From an uncultured Bacteroidales bacterium (GTDB lineage Bacteria; Bacteroidota; Bacteroidia; Bacteroidales; F082), in contig CAJOEZ010000006.1 of assembly GCA_905233685.1 (NCBI GenBank), positions 62,001 to 126,000 of the forward strand: a stretch of 64,000 nucleotides of DNA, given 5' to 3'. The position numbers and the translations under genes were made by a program. Positions 15,860-25,230 of the stretch are shown in pieces (positions within the stretch are counted from its first letter, which is position 1; the number at the start of each line of letters is the position of its first letter). Below the pieces are notes generated by a model, which saw only the letters and a list, made by a program, of their open reading frames with translations, made no database searches and was not told the origin of the DNA.

Positions 15860-16636
15860 ATGGACGAAAGATTAATTGCCTTCAAGCGCCTTTTGGACAT
15901 CATGGATGCGGTTCGCAAGGGTTGCCCTTGGGACAGCACCCAAACCCTCCAAAGCTTACGCCACCTTACCATCGAGGAAACCTATGAATTGAGCCAAGCC
16001 ATTCTGAATGAGAACCTTGACGAAATCAAGAAGGAACTTGGCGACCTCATGCTTCACATTATTTTTTATGCCAAGATAGGGCAGGAGAAAGGTGCTTTCG
16101 ACATTGCAGACGTGCTCAACGGTATTTGCGAGAAGATGATTGTGCGCCACCCGCATATTTTCGGCAACGAGAAGGTGGAGAACGCCGAGCAGATAGAGCA
16201 TAACTGGGAACGTATTAAGCTGGAGCGGGAGCACAACCGCAGTGTTTTGGGCGGCGTTCCCGAAGGATTGCCATCGTTGCTGAAAGCCTACCGAATGCAC
16301 CAAAAAACCGCTGGCGTGGGCTTCCGTTGGCCTAATGCAGAAGAGGCTTGGCAAAAGGTGGAAGAGGAGAAGAAGGAACTCTTTGCCGAGCTGCAAAAAC
16401 CTGACAATCAAGAAAGAATCGAGGCAGAATATGGTGATTTGCTCTTTGCTCTCGTCGCATACGGCATTTATATCAACGTGAACCCCGACGATGCCCTCGA
16501 AAAGACTGACGGGAAATTCCGTCAGCGTTTCGGTTTCGTTGAGCAAAAAGCACGCGAGATTGGCAAAGGCGTGCAGAATCTTTCCATCGACGAGATGATT
16601 GCCTTTTGGAAAGAGGCGAAGGAAATCGTTGACTGA
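15860..16636 (+). CDS. mazG: Nucleoside triphosphate pyrophosphohydrolase MazG
   Basis: MazG hydrolyses (d)NTPs to monophosphates and pyrophosphate, cleaning the pool and lowering ppGpp-linked stress. The N-terminal domain has GCPWDSTQTLQSLRHLTIEE and the E-x-x-E-x-x-x-D metal motif in EIKKELGDLMLHI. The second, related domain shows AEYGDLLFALV. Length (258 residues) is standard for the two-domain form. Confidence 0.93.
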   Translation: MDERLIAFKRLLDIMDAVRKGCPWDSTQTLQSLRHLTIEETYELSQAILNENLDEIKKELGDLMLHIIFYAKIGQEKGAFDIADVLNGICEKMIVRHPHIFGNEKVENAEQIEHNWERIKLEREHNRSVLGGVPEGLPSLLKAYRMHQKTAGVGFRWPNAEEAWQKVEEEKKELFAELQKPDNQERIEAEYGDLLFALVAYGIYINVNPDDALEKTDGKFRQRFGFVEQKAREIGKGVQNLSIDEMIAFWKEAKEIVD

Positions 16637-16681
16637 TCTCGACATCGGCCATCGGCTTGAAATGGCAATCGCTTCTTTTGG

Positions 16682-16745
16682 GGATAGTGCTGATGTTAGT
16701 TTGTTGTAACACAAAGGATTCATTGGCGCTATCCGTTTCTTTTTA
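16682..16745 (+). terminator. Possible terminator between mazG and the AMP-ligase gene
   Basis: GGATAGTGC and GCGCTATCC pair over 9 bp (one G-T), followed by a T-rich run, but the loop is long (about 35 nt). Weak support. Confidence 0.4.
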
Positions 16746-16752
16746 AGATTTT

Positions 16753-16784
16753 TTTGTAAAACAGTATGGATTTTCCTAATTTTG
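16753..16784 (+). promoter_or_regulatory. Promoter TTTG-N20-TAATTTTG that decides the AMP-ligase start
   Basis: TTTG (16753-16756), a 20-nt spacer and TAATTTTG (16777-16784) make a full Bacteroidota promoter. Because transcription starts near 16791, the ORF-track ATG at 16766 cannot be used; ATG 16820 is the first in-frame start downstream. Confidence 0.7.
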
Positions 16785-16819
16785 CAGCCAGAATTGAAAA
16801 CCACATAAATGAATACGAT

Positions 16820-18310
16820 ATGAATGATTATTTCAAGAGTATGCTTCCTGCCGACGAGCTTGCGCAGTTGAAGTTCATCCCGACCTTTCCCGAATTTGTC
16901 ACCTGGATAGAACAGAAATGGGCTGATTTGCCATGTTTATCTGACACAGTAAACACTTTGAATTACAAGCAAGTATGTGATATTGTCGCACGCAAGCGCG
17001 CACTGCTTAATGATATGGGCCTGCAAAAGGGCGATAAAGTCGCTATCCTTGACAACACCACAATGGAGGCTGTTGAGATGTTTCTCGCCGTCACTTCGGC
17101 GGGCTATGTGGCCATCAACTTGCCTGCCCAGCTGCCGCCCCAAGCCATTGTGGGTTGCTGCATGAAGTTCGGCGTGAAGGTTTTGGCTTACGGCAAGGAT
17201 TTTGCCGAGGCTGTGCAAGGGGCTCCCTGCAAAACCATTGCCATCACTGATTGTGCCGACCATACCGCTCCTGTGGCCGTTGTTGACAAGAATGACGCTG
17301 CCGCCATCTTTTTCACTGGTGGCACGACAGGAGCTCCCAAGGGCGCAGTCTTGCCCCATCGCGCCCTCATGCGCGGTGCGTTGAATGGCGTTTATGCTCC
17401 TGGCAGCCAACTCGGCCATCACCGCTATGCCTGTGTGCTGCCGCTGAGCCATGTGTTTGGCCTAATCCGCAGCACCTTGTCTGTCCTGATGGAAGGTGGT
17501 GCTTGGTTCTCTGCTGGCAACACTAAGGAAACCATAACCAAATTTCCTGTCATCCGCCCCACCTGCCTTGTGGCTGTCCCAGGCATCTGCGAGATTCTTC
17601 TCGGCCTCGTCAAGATGTACGGCAAGCCTTTCCTTGGCGGCCAGTTGGGATTCATCATCTCTGGTGCTGCCAACGTGCCTCCGAAACTTATTGCCGAGTT
17701 CGATGAGCTTGGTATCCAGCTTTTTGAGGGCTATGGCATGACAGAAGGTGCCAATCTCACCACAGGCAATATCGATGTGCTGACTCATCCCACCTCAGTT
17801 GGCAAGCTCTATCCTGAGCAGGAAGCCAAAGTGGTAGATGGCGAGTTGTGGTATCGTGGCGACAACGTGTTCCTCGGCTATTACGGCGATCCCGAAAAGA
17901 CCGCTGAGACGCTGACCGAAGACGGTTGGGTGAAGACGGGCGACCTTGTGCGCTTCGACGAAGATGGCTATATGTACATCGTGGGCCGTATCAAGAACCT
18001 GATCATCCTCGGCAATGGCGAAAACGTCAGCCCCGAGAGCATTGAGGAACCGTTCTACAAAGACCCGAAGCTTCGCGACTGCCTCGTCAAGGAAGATGAA
18101 ATGGATGGTCGTCCCGTCATCGCCATCGAAATCCTGCCTCGAATGGAAGAGTTTGGCAACGGACCATGGGAAGAGGTGGAAGCTTACTTCAAGGACTTGG
18201 TCGGTAAGGTCAACGCCGAGTTGCCTTCGACTCACCAAGTAATCAAGATGACTGTGCGCAAGGAAGACTTCAAACGTACTGGTGCACTTAAAGTTTCGAG
18301 AAACCAATAA
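16820..18310 (+). CDS. Acyl-CoA/acyl-ACP synthetase-type AMP ligase
   Basis: An adenylate-forming enzyme (ANL superfamily) of 496 residues that activates a carboxylic acid with ATP. Visible motifs: P-loop-like FFTGGTTGAPKGAVL, YGMTEGANLTT, and the C-terminal domain core GWVKTGDLVRFDEDGYMYIVGRIKNLI. The final catalytic lysine region is in KRTGALKVSR. An acyl carrier protein starts four bases after the stop, so the natural acceptor may be that ACP rather than CoA. Start chosen from the promoter at 16753-16784. The acid substrate is unknown. Confidence 0.85.
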   Translation: MNDYFKSMLPADELAQLKFIPTFPEFVTWIEQKWADLPCLSDTVNTLNYKQVCDIVARKRALLNDMGLQKGDKVAILDNTTMEAVEMFLAVTSAGYVAINLPAQLPPQAIVGCCMKFGVKVLAYGKDFAEAVQGAPCKTIAITDCADHTAPVAVVDKNDAAAIFFTGGTTGAPKGAVLPHRALMRGALNGVYAPGSQLGHHRYACVLPLSHVFGLIRSTLSVLMEGGAWFSAGNTKETITKFPVIRPTCLVAVPGICEILLGLVKMYGKPFLGGQLGFIISGAANVPPKLIAEFDELGIQLFEGYGMTEGANLTTGNIDVLTHPTSVGKLYPEQEAKVVDGELWYRGDNVFLGYYGDPEKTAETLTEDGWVKTGDLVRFDEDGYMYIVGRIKNLIILGNGENVSPESIEEPFYKDPKLRDCLVKEDEMDGRPVIAIEILPRMEEFGNGPWEEVEAYFKDLVGKVNAELPSTHQVIKMTVRKEDFKRTGALKVSRNQ

Positions 18311-18313
18311 GTT

Positions 18314-18556
18314 ATGGATAGAGAAAAGATTTTTGACGAAATGAAGGAAATCTTGAAGGTCATCAAACCTTCTGCCGATTTCACACATATCACCGAAGAT
18401 TCGCAGTTAGTGCGCGACGTGGGCTTGGACTCATTGACCATCCTGCTTATGAGCCTCGCTCTGGAAAACAAGTTCGGCTTCAAGTTTGAGGGCAACCCCA
18501 AGTTCACTACAGTGGGAGAAGTGATTGATTTTATCAACTCAAACACAACACTTTAG
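18314..18556 (+). CDS. Acyl carrier protein
   Basis: An 80-residue carrier protein with the phosphopantetheine attachment motif VGLDSLTILL (Ser40), flanked by acidic helices. It is not the housekeeping acpP, being more divergent and placed between an AMP ligase and a putative acyltransferase with 3-nt gaps. It likely carries the acyl group activated by the ligase to the next protein. Confidence 0.88.
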   Translation: MDREKIFDEMKEILKVIKPSADFTHITEDSQLVRDVGLDSLTILLMSLALENKFGFKFEGNPKFTTVGEVIDFINSNTTL

Positions 18557-18559
18557 CCT

Positions 18560-19675
18560 ATGTCTATCTCTGTTGTCAAAGTGGAAAGCCACAAGCAAAT
18601 GAAAGCGTTTGTGGCTTTTCCACTTAAGCTTTATAAAGATTGCGAGAATTGGGTGCCTGCCTTGGAAGGCGACGAATACGACACCTTCAACCCCAAGAAA
18701 AACGGTGCCTATGACTTCTGCGAGGCAGACTGCTTCCTTGCCTATCGAGGCGGTGAAATCGTCGGACGCGTGGCTGCCATCATCAACCACAAGGCCAACA
18801 AGGAAGTCAAGAAAGTGCGTTTTGGCTGGCTCGACTTCATCGAAGACGAGACGGTGCTGAAAGCGTTGCTTGACACTGTTACAGCATGGGGCAAGGAGCG
18901 CGGTTGCACCGAAATCGTCGGACCATGGGGCTTTACCGACATGGACAAGGAAGGACTTTTGGTGGAAGGCTACGAGAACCTTAGTCCCTTCACTTGCCTC
19001 TACAACTTCCCGTATTACGACACGATGATTCAAAAGCTGGGCTTTGTAAAGGACGTGGACTGGACGCAAAGCGTACTTCTGCTTGATGGCCCCATGCCAA
19101 CCACCTACCAATTCGCCCATCTCATAGAAGATCGTTATGGTGTGCATGTGGTACAACCCAAGAGCATGAAGCAAATGAGCAAGCAATACGGCATGGCAAT
19201 CTTCCATATGTATAATGATGCCTTTGCTCCGCTAATGGGCTTTTCACCCTTGACTGACAAGCAGATAGCGAACTATTTGGACACCTACGTTCCCATTTTG
19301 GACAAGGATTTTGTGGCCGTTGCCGTCGACAAGGACGACCAACCTGTCGGGTTCCTGTTTTGCGTTCCTTCACTCTCCAAGGCAGTGAAGAAAGCCAAAG
19401 GACGACTGTTCCCCTTTGGTTTCATCCAAATTCTTAAAGCATTGAAGAAGAACGACACTTTGGAAGCACTCATCATCGGTGTGGCACCTAAGTATCAGGG
19501 ATGTGGTGTGCCTTTGCTGCTTTTCAAATACTTGCATGAGAATTGCGCCAAAAGAGGTGTCGATAAGATAATCCTTAACCCACAGTTGGAAGAAAACTAC
19601 AAGGTGCAATCGCTTTACGGCGACTACCACACTGAGCCGTTCATGCGGCGGCGGGCCTATAAGAAAGCGATTTGA
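18560..19675 (+). CDS. GNAT-like N-acyltransferase, partner of the ACP
   Basis: A 371-residue cytosolic protein. The C-terminal half carries a GNAT-like acceptor fold: VAVAVDKDDQPVGFLFCVPS followed by LEALIIGVAPKYQGCGVPLLLF, where GVAPKYQGCGV resembles the acyl-donor pantetheine-binding loop (Q/R-x-x-G-x-G/A). An N-terminal half (ADCFLAYRGGEIVGRVAAIIN, VGPWGFTD) looks like a second, degenerate GNAT unit. Tight linkage to the ligase and ACP genes suggests that it transfers the ACP-bound acyl chain to an unknown amine. The exact role is inference. Confidence 0.6.
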   Translation: MSISVVKVESHKQMKAFVAFPLKLYKDCENWVPALEGDEYDTFNPKKNGAYDFCEADCFLAYRGGEIVGRVAAIINHKANKEVKKVRFGWLDFIEDETVLKALLDTVTAWGKERGCTEIVGPWGFTDMDKEGLLVEGYENLSPFTCLYNFPYYDTMIQKLGFVKDVDWTQSVLLLDGPMPTTYQFAHLIEDRYGVHVVQPKSMKQMSKQYGMAIFHMYNDAFAPLMGFSPLTDKQIANYLDTYVPILDKDFVAVAVDKDDQPVGFLFCVPSLSKAVKKAKGRLFPFGFIQILKALKKNDTLEALIIGVAPKYQGCGVPLLLFKYLHENCAKRGVDKIILNPQLEENYKVQSLYGDYHTEPFMRRRAYKKAI

Positions 19676-19682
19676 ACGCTTT
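19664..19682. terminator. Small hairpin shared by convergent genes
   Basis: AAAGCG/CGCTTT with a 7-nt loop overlaps the ends of both convergent ORFs. Only 6 bp, so its role as a terminator is doubtful. Confidence 0.3.
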
Positions 19683-22353
19683 ATTTCACTATAATCTCAT
19701 CCATAAAAATCCAGGAATCAAAGCCGCTGCCTGGCAGTCCCTCTGGAATCAGACCTGGGTTTTTCACTATGATTTTCAGGTATCGCGTTGAAAGCGTGGG
19801 TGTTTCAAAACGCTCCCGGAAAGTGAAGTTGCCGTTTTCCGTGACTTCGGTTTTGAGGGTGAAGGTATTGGCAAGTCGGTAGCTTTTTCCATCACTTGAA
19901 GTGTAGACCTCTACAGTGTCAGGACGCAGAATCCAATCATGCGCATTGACCAAGAAGCCGATATTCAACGCTTCCACTTTTGTCCATTTGCCCAAGTCGA
20001 TTTCAAGGTCGGCATCGATGCCGTAGAAGCCCTGCCAGTGACCGTCTGTGTAGTTGTTGCTACCGAGTGTGCCGTCAAGGAGGGCGCCGTCGCCACCGCC
20101 GGAGTATTCGGGGCGGTAGTTGCCCGCCGGGCTGTTTAGCTGCTTCAGCCGGCCCATGCCTTTGTGATAGCAGAAATAACGCTCGCTGCGCACGTCCTTG
20201 CCCACTTCATCGAAACAAGCCGCTTTGACGAGGCAAGGTCGCTCCAAAACGATGGGATTATGATAGATGGAGTCGCTTATTGTAACTTCCTTTCCATCAA
20301 GGGTATAGTGGATGGCCTTGTTGCCGAAAATGGTTTTCAAAGCAACGGCGGCATGGCCTTTCTCGTTGGTTGCGGTTTCGATAAACGGAAGATACTCAAG
20401 TTGCTGCAATTCTCGGGCAATGTCATCGTATTTCTTCATATTGACATCCAACCAATACGGACGGCTCTCGAAATTCCACACTTTGACGTACTCGTTTTTC
20501 AGGTCATGCAGCGAGGCTATCAGATTGTGAATCATCTTTTTGCTTTCGGCAATGTTAGCCTCGGTGGGGTCGTTGTATGTCTTGTAAAAATGCCGACGAG
20601 CAATGTCGCGTTCGGCGCACCATTTCATTCGATTGGCAGCATAGATGGCATTCTCAAAAATGTCGGTATGCCATCTGACTTGCTTTTGGGCGTTTCTGAA
20701 ACATTGTTCTGACAGGCCGTATATGCTCGCTTCTGGACCATACAGCTCAAGAAACAAGCTGTCATTCCAATTTCCTGATGAATCCGCTACTTGGCTAGGG
20801 TAGAATGGGGTTATTCCTTCCGTTAGAGAGGAGAATTTCCCGAATGAGATGTTTTCGGCAATGGAAACTTGGTCTAATACTTCTAAAACATCTAAGGAAG
20901 TACATCCCAAGAAGTGGATGGAGAAATTGCTGCGAACTTCACGTTCTGCGGATTCCATGAATGCATCAATTAAGTCGATGTTTTTGATAGGATGCCAACT
21001 CATCTCGGCACCTAAAGCCAATCCAAATAGCGCGGTGTTGATTAGTGATTCACCAAAATCGTCCCAGCAAGTGTTGATGACGCCAACGGCACCATTAGCA
21101 TAGCCATCACGACATAGATTGGTAATATTTGCAGTAAATTCCTCTGTTTTTGGCCACACTCTTTCCGAAAGGCTCACCCCTGGAGCAACAAAGAACTTAT
21201 GCCCTGATTTCACATAAGGTTTTAGGAAGTCGTTGAAATCGCTTTTATTCACATAACTCCATGCGATGAGGAAAATGTCGTCGTCCAAATTGGCAAGGAT
21301 TTCGGGGTGCTGGTCGGCAATGTCACCCCACATCATCACACGTTTGCGGTAGGGGCGAAGCATCCGATTGACGCGGTTGATGTGCTGGTAATAGGCGGTC
21401 GTTTGGCCTATGGAGTCCACATACGCCTTGGCATAGCCTTGGCCGAGGCTCTCAGTTTCGTCGCAGTTGATGTTGAAATAGGGTGATTTATAGGCTTTTG
21501 CGACTTCTTTCAGGTGGTCTTCAAGGAAGGTGTAGGTCTCTTCCTTGGCAGGGTTGAGGTTCCATTTCGTGTCGGCCAAATGGCTGTAGAAGGGATTGCA
21601 TAAGATTTCTTCGAAATGCCCGAAACATTGCTGGTTTCCAATGATTTGGATATGATAGGGCCTGCAAAAGTCCTCCAACTCCTTGATTTCCTCGGCAGTG
21701 AAAGCATCGACGGGGGCGATGTCGGGGTGGCACGCTGTCTTGAAAGTGTGCTCGGTGTAAAGAGAGAACGCATTGAGCTTGCATTCCGCGAGTTGCGGGA
21801 TGAGCGACTTCAAATACTCCATTTTGACGATGGGACCTCGGCTGATGTCGTCCTGCCACGCGCGTAGCTTGAAGTTAGGCCAGTCAATGATGGTCATGCA
21901 GGGCAGCGTGATTTCGCCGCCGTTGCTTTTCAGGGAAGCATAGCGGTAGAGCTGTTTCAGGCTTTGCGTGGCGTAGAAAAGTCCCGTCGAGGTGGTGGCC
22001 TCCATACGGATGGAGTTGCCGTTGATGGTCAGTTTGTAGGCTTGGTCTTCATTTTCGCTCACGCCGAGGTGGTCGGTTTTCAGTAGTTCGATGAAGTGTT
22101 TTCCTTTGATGACGCTTCTGGAGAACAGGGTTTTGTTCGGACTGATTTGACTCAAGTCATCGCGGAGCATGGTCACGATTTGGCTGATTTCGGCATCGGA
22201 GGCGTCGTAATTGAGCACGACGTGGTCGTCCCAATGGAACTGACCTTCAGCGGTTTTCACTTGCTGCGGCGTGGGCAAGATGTGGACATTTTGCCCGAAG
22301 GTACTCAGTGTGATGAAACATAATATAAATAGGAGTTTGGCTTTCATATTCAT
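19681..22353 (-). CDS. GH20 beta-N-acetylhexosaminidase with C-terminal discoidin-like domain
   Basis: An exported 890-residue glycosidase (signal ending in TFGQ) that removes terminal beta-linked GlcNAc/GalNAc, probably from host glycans or chitin-like oligomers. It has the N-terminal GH20b domain (residues 22-150), then the TIM barrel starting at FKLRAWQDDISRGP. The catalytic Asp-Glu pair is in NINCDETESLG (Asp298, Glu299), in a less usual context than the common GGDE. Residues about 660-745 resemble a chitobiase C-terminal Ig domain, and the last 140 residues (GALLDGTLGSNNYTDGHWQGF) an F5/8-type carbohydrate-binding domain. Overlaps the YugP-type gene by 4 nt (ATGA). Confidence 0.85.
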   Translation of the reverse strand: MNMKAKLLFILCFITLSTFGQNVHILPTPQQVKTAEGQFHWDDHVVLNYDASDAEISQIVTMLRDDLSQISPNKTLFSRSVIKGKHFIELLKTDHLGVSENEDQAYKLTINGNSIRMEATTSTGLFYATQSLKQLYRYASLKSNGGEITLPCMTIIDWPNFKLRAWQDDISRGPIVKMEYLKSLIPQLAECKLNAFSLYTEHTFKTACHPDIAPVDAFTAEEIKELEDFCRPYHIQIIGNQQCFGHFEEILCNPFYSHLADTKWNLNPAKEETYTFLEDHLKEVAKAYKSPYFNINCDETESLGQGYAKAYVDSIGQTTAYYQHINRVNRMLRPYRKRVMMWGDIADQHPEILANLDDDIFLIAWSYVNKSDFNDFLKPYVKSGHKFFVAPGVSLSERVWPKTEEFTANITNLCRDGYANGAVGVINTCWDDFGESLINTALFGLALGAEMSWHPIKNIDLIDAFMESAEREVRSNFSIHFLGCTSLDVLEVLDQVSIAENISFGKFSSLTEGITPFYPSQVADSSGNWNDSLFLELYGPEASIYGLSEQCFRNAQKQVRWHTDIFENAIYAANRMKWCAERDIARRHFYKTYNDPTEANIAESKKMIHNLIASLHDLKNEYVKVWNFESRPYWLDVNMKKYDDIARELQQLEYLPFIETATNEKGHAAVALKTIFGNKAIHYTLDGKEVTISDSIYHNPIVLERPCLVKAACFDEVGKDVRSERYFCYHKGMGRLKQLNSPAGNYRPEYSGGGDGALLDGTLGSNNYTDGHWQGFYGIDADLEIDLGKWTKVEALNIGFLVNAHDWILRPDTVEVYTSSDGKSYRLANTFTLKTEVTENGNFTFRERFETPTLSTRYLKIIVKNPGLIPEGLPGSGFDSWIFMDEIIVK

Positions 22354-23027
22354 CTCCTACTGCTCCCTAACCCAATATAATACAGCAGCGAAGCCAACGA
22401 CGACAAAGCGGCCACCACATAAGTGCTGGCGGCCCAACCGAGGGCTTCCTTGGCTTGTGCGAGTTCGGTTTCGCTCAGTGAATTGGACGACTCCAACCAG
22501 GCTAAAGCACGGCGCGAGGCGTTGAACTCGACGGGCAAGGTCACGACGCTGAACATGAACACCATGGCGAACATGGCGATGCCGACCCAAAATAGGGCAG
22601 GGAAGGTGTTGATAATCAGCAAGCCAATGATGATGACAATCATCGAGAGCTTCGACGAGATGTTGACAGCGGGCACCAAGGCCGAGCGCAGGCGCAAGGG
22701 CGCGTAGCCCACCTTGTGCTGTACGGCGTGACCACATTCGTGGGCGGCAACGGCAGCGGCGGAGACGCTGTTCATGCGATAGACATCCTCGCTGAGGTTG
22801 ACGGTCTTCTTCGTCGGGTCGTAATGGTCAGTGAGTTGACCTTTGATGCAGGTGACCGAAACGTCATAGATGCCGTTGTCGTTCAGCATTTTCTGTGCGA
22901 TTTGTGCGCCAGTCAAGCCGCCCGGCGAGAGCACTTTCGAGTACTTGGCAAATACGCTTTTCAACTTCAGCTGCACCAGCCATCCAACGATGCCGATGAC
23001 GATAATGAGAATCCAGCCTATGTTCAT
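22350..23027 (-). CDS. YugP-type membrane zinc metallopeptidase
   Basis: A 225-residue membrane protein of the zinc-dependent peptidase family 2 (YugP-like). It starts with a membrane helix MNIGWILIIVIGIVGWLV, then has the motif AAHECGHAVQHK (HExxH-type zinc site), GYAPLRLRSALVPAV and further membrane helices. I shortened the start to 23027 from 23150; the extra N-terminus is not family-like and lies over the promoter (minus-strand TATTTTTG at 23059-23066). Role unknown, probably membrane-protein quality control. Confidence 0.85.
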   Translation of the reverse strand: MNIGWILIIVIGIVGWLVQLKLKSVFAKYSKVLSPGGLTGAQIAQKMLNDNGIYDVSVTCIKGQLTDHYDPTKKTVNLSEDVYRMNSVSAAAVAAHECGHAVQHKVGYAPLRLRSALVPAVNISSKLSMIVIIIGLLIINTFPALFWVGIAMFAMVFMFSVVTLPVEFNASRRALAWLESSNSLSETELAQAKEALGWAASTYVVAALSSLASLLYYIGLGSSRR

Positions 23028-23058
23028 GATTTTAGGATTTAGGGTTTTGATTTTGGCG

Positions 23059-23066
23059 CAAAAATA
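23059..23066 (-). promoter_or_regulatory. -7 element TATTTTTG for the YugP-GH20 pair
   Basis: Exact minus-strand TAnnTTTG 31 nt before the revised ATG at 23027, inside the track's longer ORF. Confidence 0.5.
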
Positions 23067-23163
23067 CGCATTTCTTTTTGTTTTAACGATGGACAACGGC
23101 TCTAAAACAGATAGTTTTTTTGTCTTTTGAGTGAAAAACAGGGCTTGCAATGGGATTTTTCCC

Positions 23164-23171
23164 TACTTTTG
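23164..23171 (+). promoter_or_regulatory. -7 element TACTTTTG for the steroid-reductase-like operon
   Basis: Exact TAnnTTTG, 19 nt before ATG 23191, with a TTG 16 nt upstream. Confidence 0.55.
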
Positions 23172-23190
23172 ACCCTTATTTTGAAAAGAA

Positions 23191-23958
23191 ATGACCGAAT
23201 ACCAATTCAACTTGTTCCTCATCGCTATGGCTTTCATCGCCGTGGTGGTGTTTGTTTCACTTTTCTTCGTCGACGCTGGCTACGGCAAGTTTTACGACCG
23301 CAAATGGGGCCCTGCCGTCAACAACAAGCTCGGTTGGGTGCTCATGGAATCGCCGGTGTTTTTTGCCATGTTGCTGCTATGGTACTTTTCCGACCGGCGC
23401 AGCGACTTGGTTCGCTTGGCTTTCCTGTTTTTGTTTGAATTGCACTATATCCAACGTTCCTTCGTGTTCCCGTTCCGAATGCGGGGCAACAGCGTGATGC
23501 CACTTTCGATTGTCGCTATGGGTGTGACATTCAACCTGTTGAATGCACTGATGCAAGGCGGATGGATTTTCTACATCTCTCCTGTGGACTATTATCCTGC
23601 CGATTGGTTGACCGACCCGAGATTCATTATCGGCTTCCTGATTTTCATCATTGGAATGTACATCAACATTCAGTCGGACGACATCATCCGCAACCTGCGC
23701 AAGGACGGCGACACACGGCATTACCTTCCGAAAGGTGGCATGTTCAACTACGTGACTTCGGCCAACTATTTCGGTGAGTTCGTGGAATGGGCTGGTTTTG
23801 CGATACTTACATGGTCATGGGCGGGCGCGGTGTTCGCCTTGTGGACTTTCGCCAACCTTTGCCCGCGCGCGGCTCGCATTTACGACAAATATAAATTGGA
23901 GTTCGGCGACGAGTTGGACACGAAAAAAGTCAAGAGAATCATACCTTTTATCTATTGA
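23191..23958 (+). CDS. Steroid 5-alpha-reductase family membrane protein
   Basis: A 255-residue polytopic membrane enzyme of the 3-oxo-5-alpha-steroid 4-dehydrogenase family, which reduces a C=C bond conjugated to a ketone with NADPH. It retains the eukaryotic-type signature: GMYINIQSDDIIRNLRK, then PKGGMFNYVTSANYFGE, EWAGFAILTWS, and the C-terminal IPFIY. Human SRD5A enzymes have nearly the same string (INIHSD-x-ILR-x-LRK...PFIF). Followed after 3 nt by an Old-Yellow-Enzyme reductase and then an SDR, the trio resembles gut Bacteroidota clusters that reduce bile acids and steroid hormones. Substrate is inferred, not shown. Confidence 0.85.
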   Translation: MTEYQFNLFLIAMAFIAVVVFVSLFFVDAGYGKFYDRKWGPAVNNKLGWVLMESPVFFAMLLLWYFSDRRSDLVRLAFLFLFELHYIQRSFVFPFRMRGNSVMPLSIVAMGVTFNLLNALMQGGWIFYISPVDYYPADWLTDPRFIIGFLIFIIGMYINIQSDDIIRNLRKDGDTRHYLPKGGMFNYVTSANYFGEFVEWAGFAILTWSWAGAVFALWTFANLCPRAARIYDKYKLEFGDELDTKKVKRIIPFIY

Positions 23959-23961
23959 ATT

Positions 23962-25230
23962 ATGGAAAAATCAACGATATTTACGCCTTGCGAGATTGGC
24001 CCTATCACCTTGCGTAACAGGGTGATACGCTCGGCAGCTTTTGAGAATATGGCTTACGGCAACCGTCCTTCCGATGACCTGTACAACTATCATGTGGCAG
24101 TGGCGCGAGGCGGTGTCGGCATGACGACGGTGGCCTACGCTGCCGTCAATCGGTCGGGGCTGTCCTTCAACGGCCAGCTTTGGATGCGAGAGGAGATTGT
24201 GCCCACCTTGAAAAATCTCACCGACGCCGTTCACAGCTATGGCGCCAAGGCCTCCATCCAATTGGGGCATTGCGGCAACATGACGCACCGTTCCACTTGT
24301 GGCAGTATGCCCGTTGGGGCTTCGGGTGGGTTTAATATGTATTCGCCAACCTTTGTCAGAAAGCTAAGAAAGTCAGAGATTTACGAACTTGTACTTGATT
24401 TCGGAAAAGCCGTCGACTTGGCGCGCAAGGCCGGCTTCGACTGCGTGGAAATCCATGCAGGACACGGCTACCTTATCAGCCAGTTCTTGTCGCCTTACAC
24501 CAATCATCGTCACGACGAATTCGGTGGCAGCCTCGAAAACCGGATGCGTTTCATGCGTTTGGTCATCGAGGAGGTGATGCGCGCAGCGGGCAACGACATG
24601 GCCGTGGTGGTCAAGGTGAATATGCACGACGGCTTCAGGAAAGGGATGCAGCAAGAGGTATGCCTTGAGGTGGCGAAGGAACTGGAACGCCTTGGCGTTC
24701 ATGCACTTGTGCTTTCTGCGGGCTTCGTCAGCAAGGCCCCGATGGAGGTGATGCGTGGCGCGATGCCGCTCAAGACCCTACGCTATTACATGGACGCGAA
24801 GAAGTTCTGGTGGCTCAAGGCGACACTCGCACTCATCGGGCGGAAATTGATTCCCACGGTGCCTTTCAGAGAAGGTTATTTCTTGGACGATGCCAAGGTG
24901 TTTCGCCAAAACTTGAAAATGCCTTTGATTTACGTGGGCGGCATGGTTTCACGCGAAAAAATGGAGGAAGTGCTTGATTCGGGCTTCGTGGCATTGCAAA
25001 TGGCACGCGCTTTGATAAATGACACGGATTTCGTCAACAAACTACATAGCGGCGAGCTGACCCGCAGCGAGTGCAAGCATTCCAATTATTGCATCGGGCG
25101 CATGTACACCTTGGAGATGAAGTGCCACCATTGCGTCGACGAGGAATTGCCCAAAGAAATCCTAAAAGAGATCAAGAAGAGCGAAAAAGAAATAGAAAGA
25201 GCTGAAAAACAGGCGGAAAAGGAAAGATGA
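23962..25230 (+). CDS. Old Yellow Enzyme-family ene-reductase (5-beta-reductase-like)
   Basis: A 422-residue flavin (FMN) ene-reductase. It opens with FTPCEIGPITLRNRVIRSAAFEN and has the classical OYE stretch VEIHAGHGYLISQFLSPYTNHRHDEFGGSLENR. IYVGGMVSREKMEEVL closes the barrel. A cysteine-rich end (NYCIGRMYTLEMKCHHC) recalls the Fe-S-bearing 2,4-dienoyl-CoA reductase/BaiCD branch, but the FAD/NAD domain of that branch is absent. A K/E-rich tail ends the chain. Placed between the 5-alpha-reductase-like gene and an SDR, it could perform the complementary 5-beta reduction of 3-keto-4-ene steroids; this is inference from context. Confidence 0.82.
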   Translation: MEKSTIFTPCEIGPITLRNRVIRSAAFENMAYGNRPSDDLYNYHVAVARGGVGMTTVAYAAVNRSGLSFNGQLWMREEIVPTLKNLTDAVHSYGAKASIQLGHCGNMTHRSTCGSMPVGASGGFNMYSPTFVRKLRKSEIYELVLDFGKAVDLARKAGFDCVEIHAGHGYLISQFLSPYTNHRHDEFGGSLENRMRFMRLVIEEVMRAAGNDMAVVVKVNMHDGFRKGMQQEVCLEVAKELERLGVHALVLSAGFVSKAPMEVMRGAMPLKTLRYYMDAKKFWWLKATLALIGRKLIPTVPFREGYFLDDAKVFRQNLKMPLIYVGGMVSREKMEEVLDSGFVALQMARALINDTDFVNKLHSGELTRSECKHSNYCIGRMYTLEMKCHHCVDEELPKEILKEIKKSEKEIERAEKQAEKER

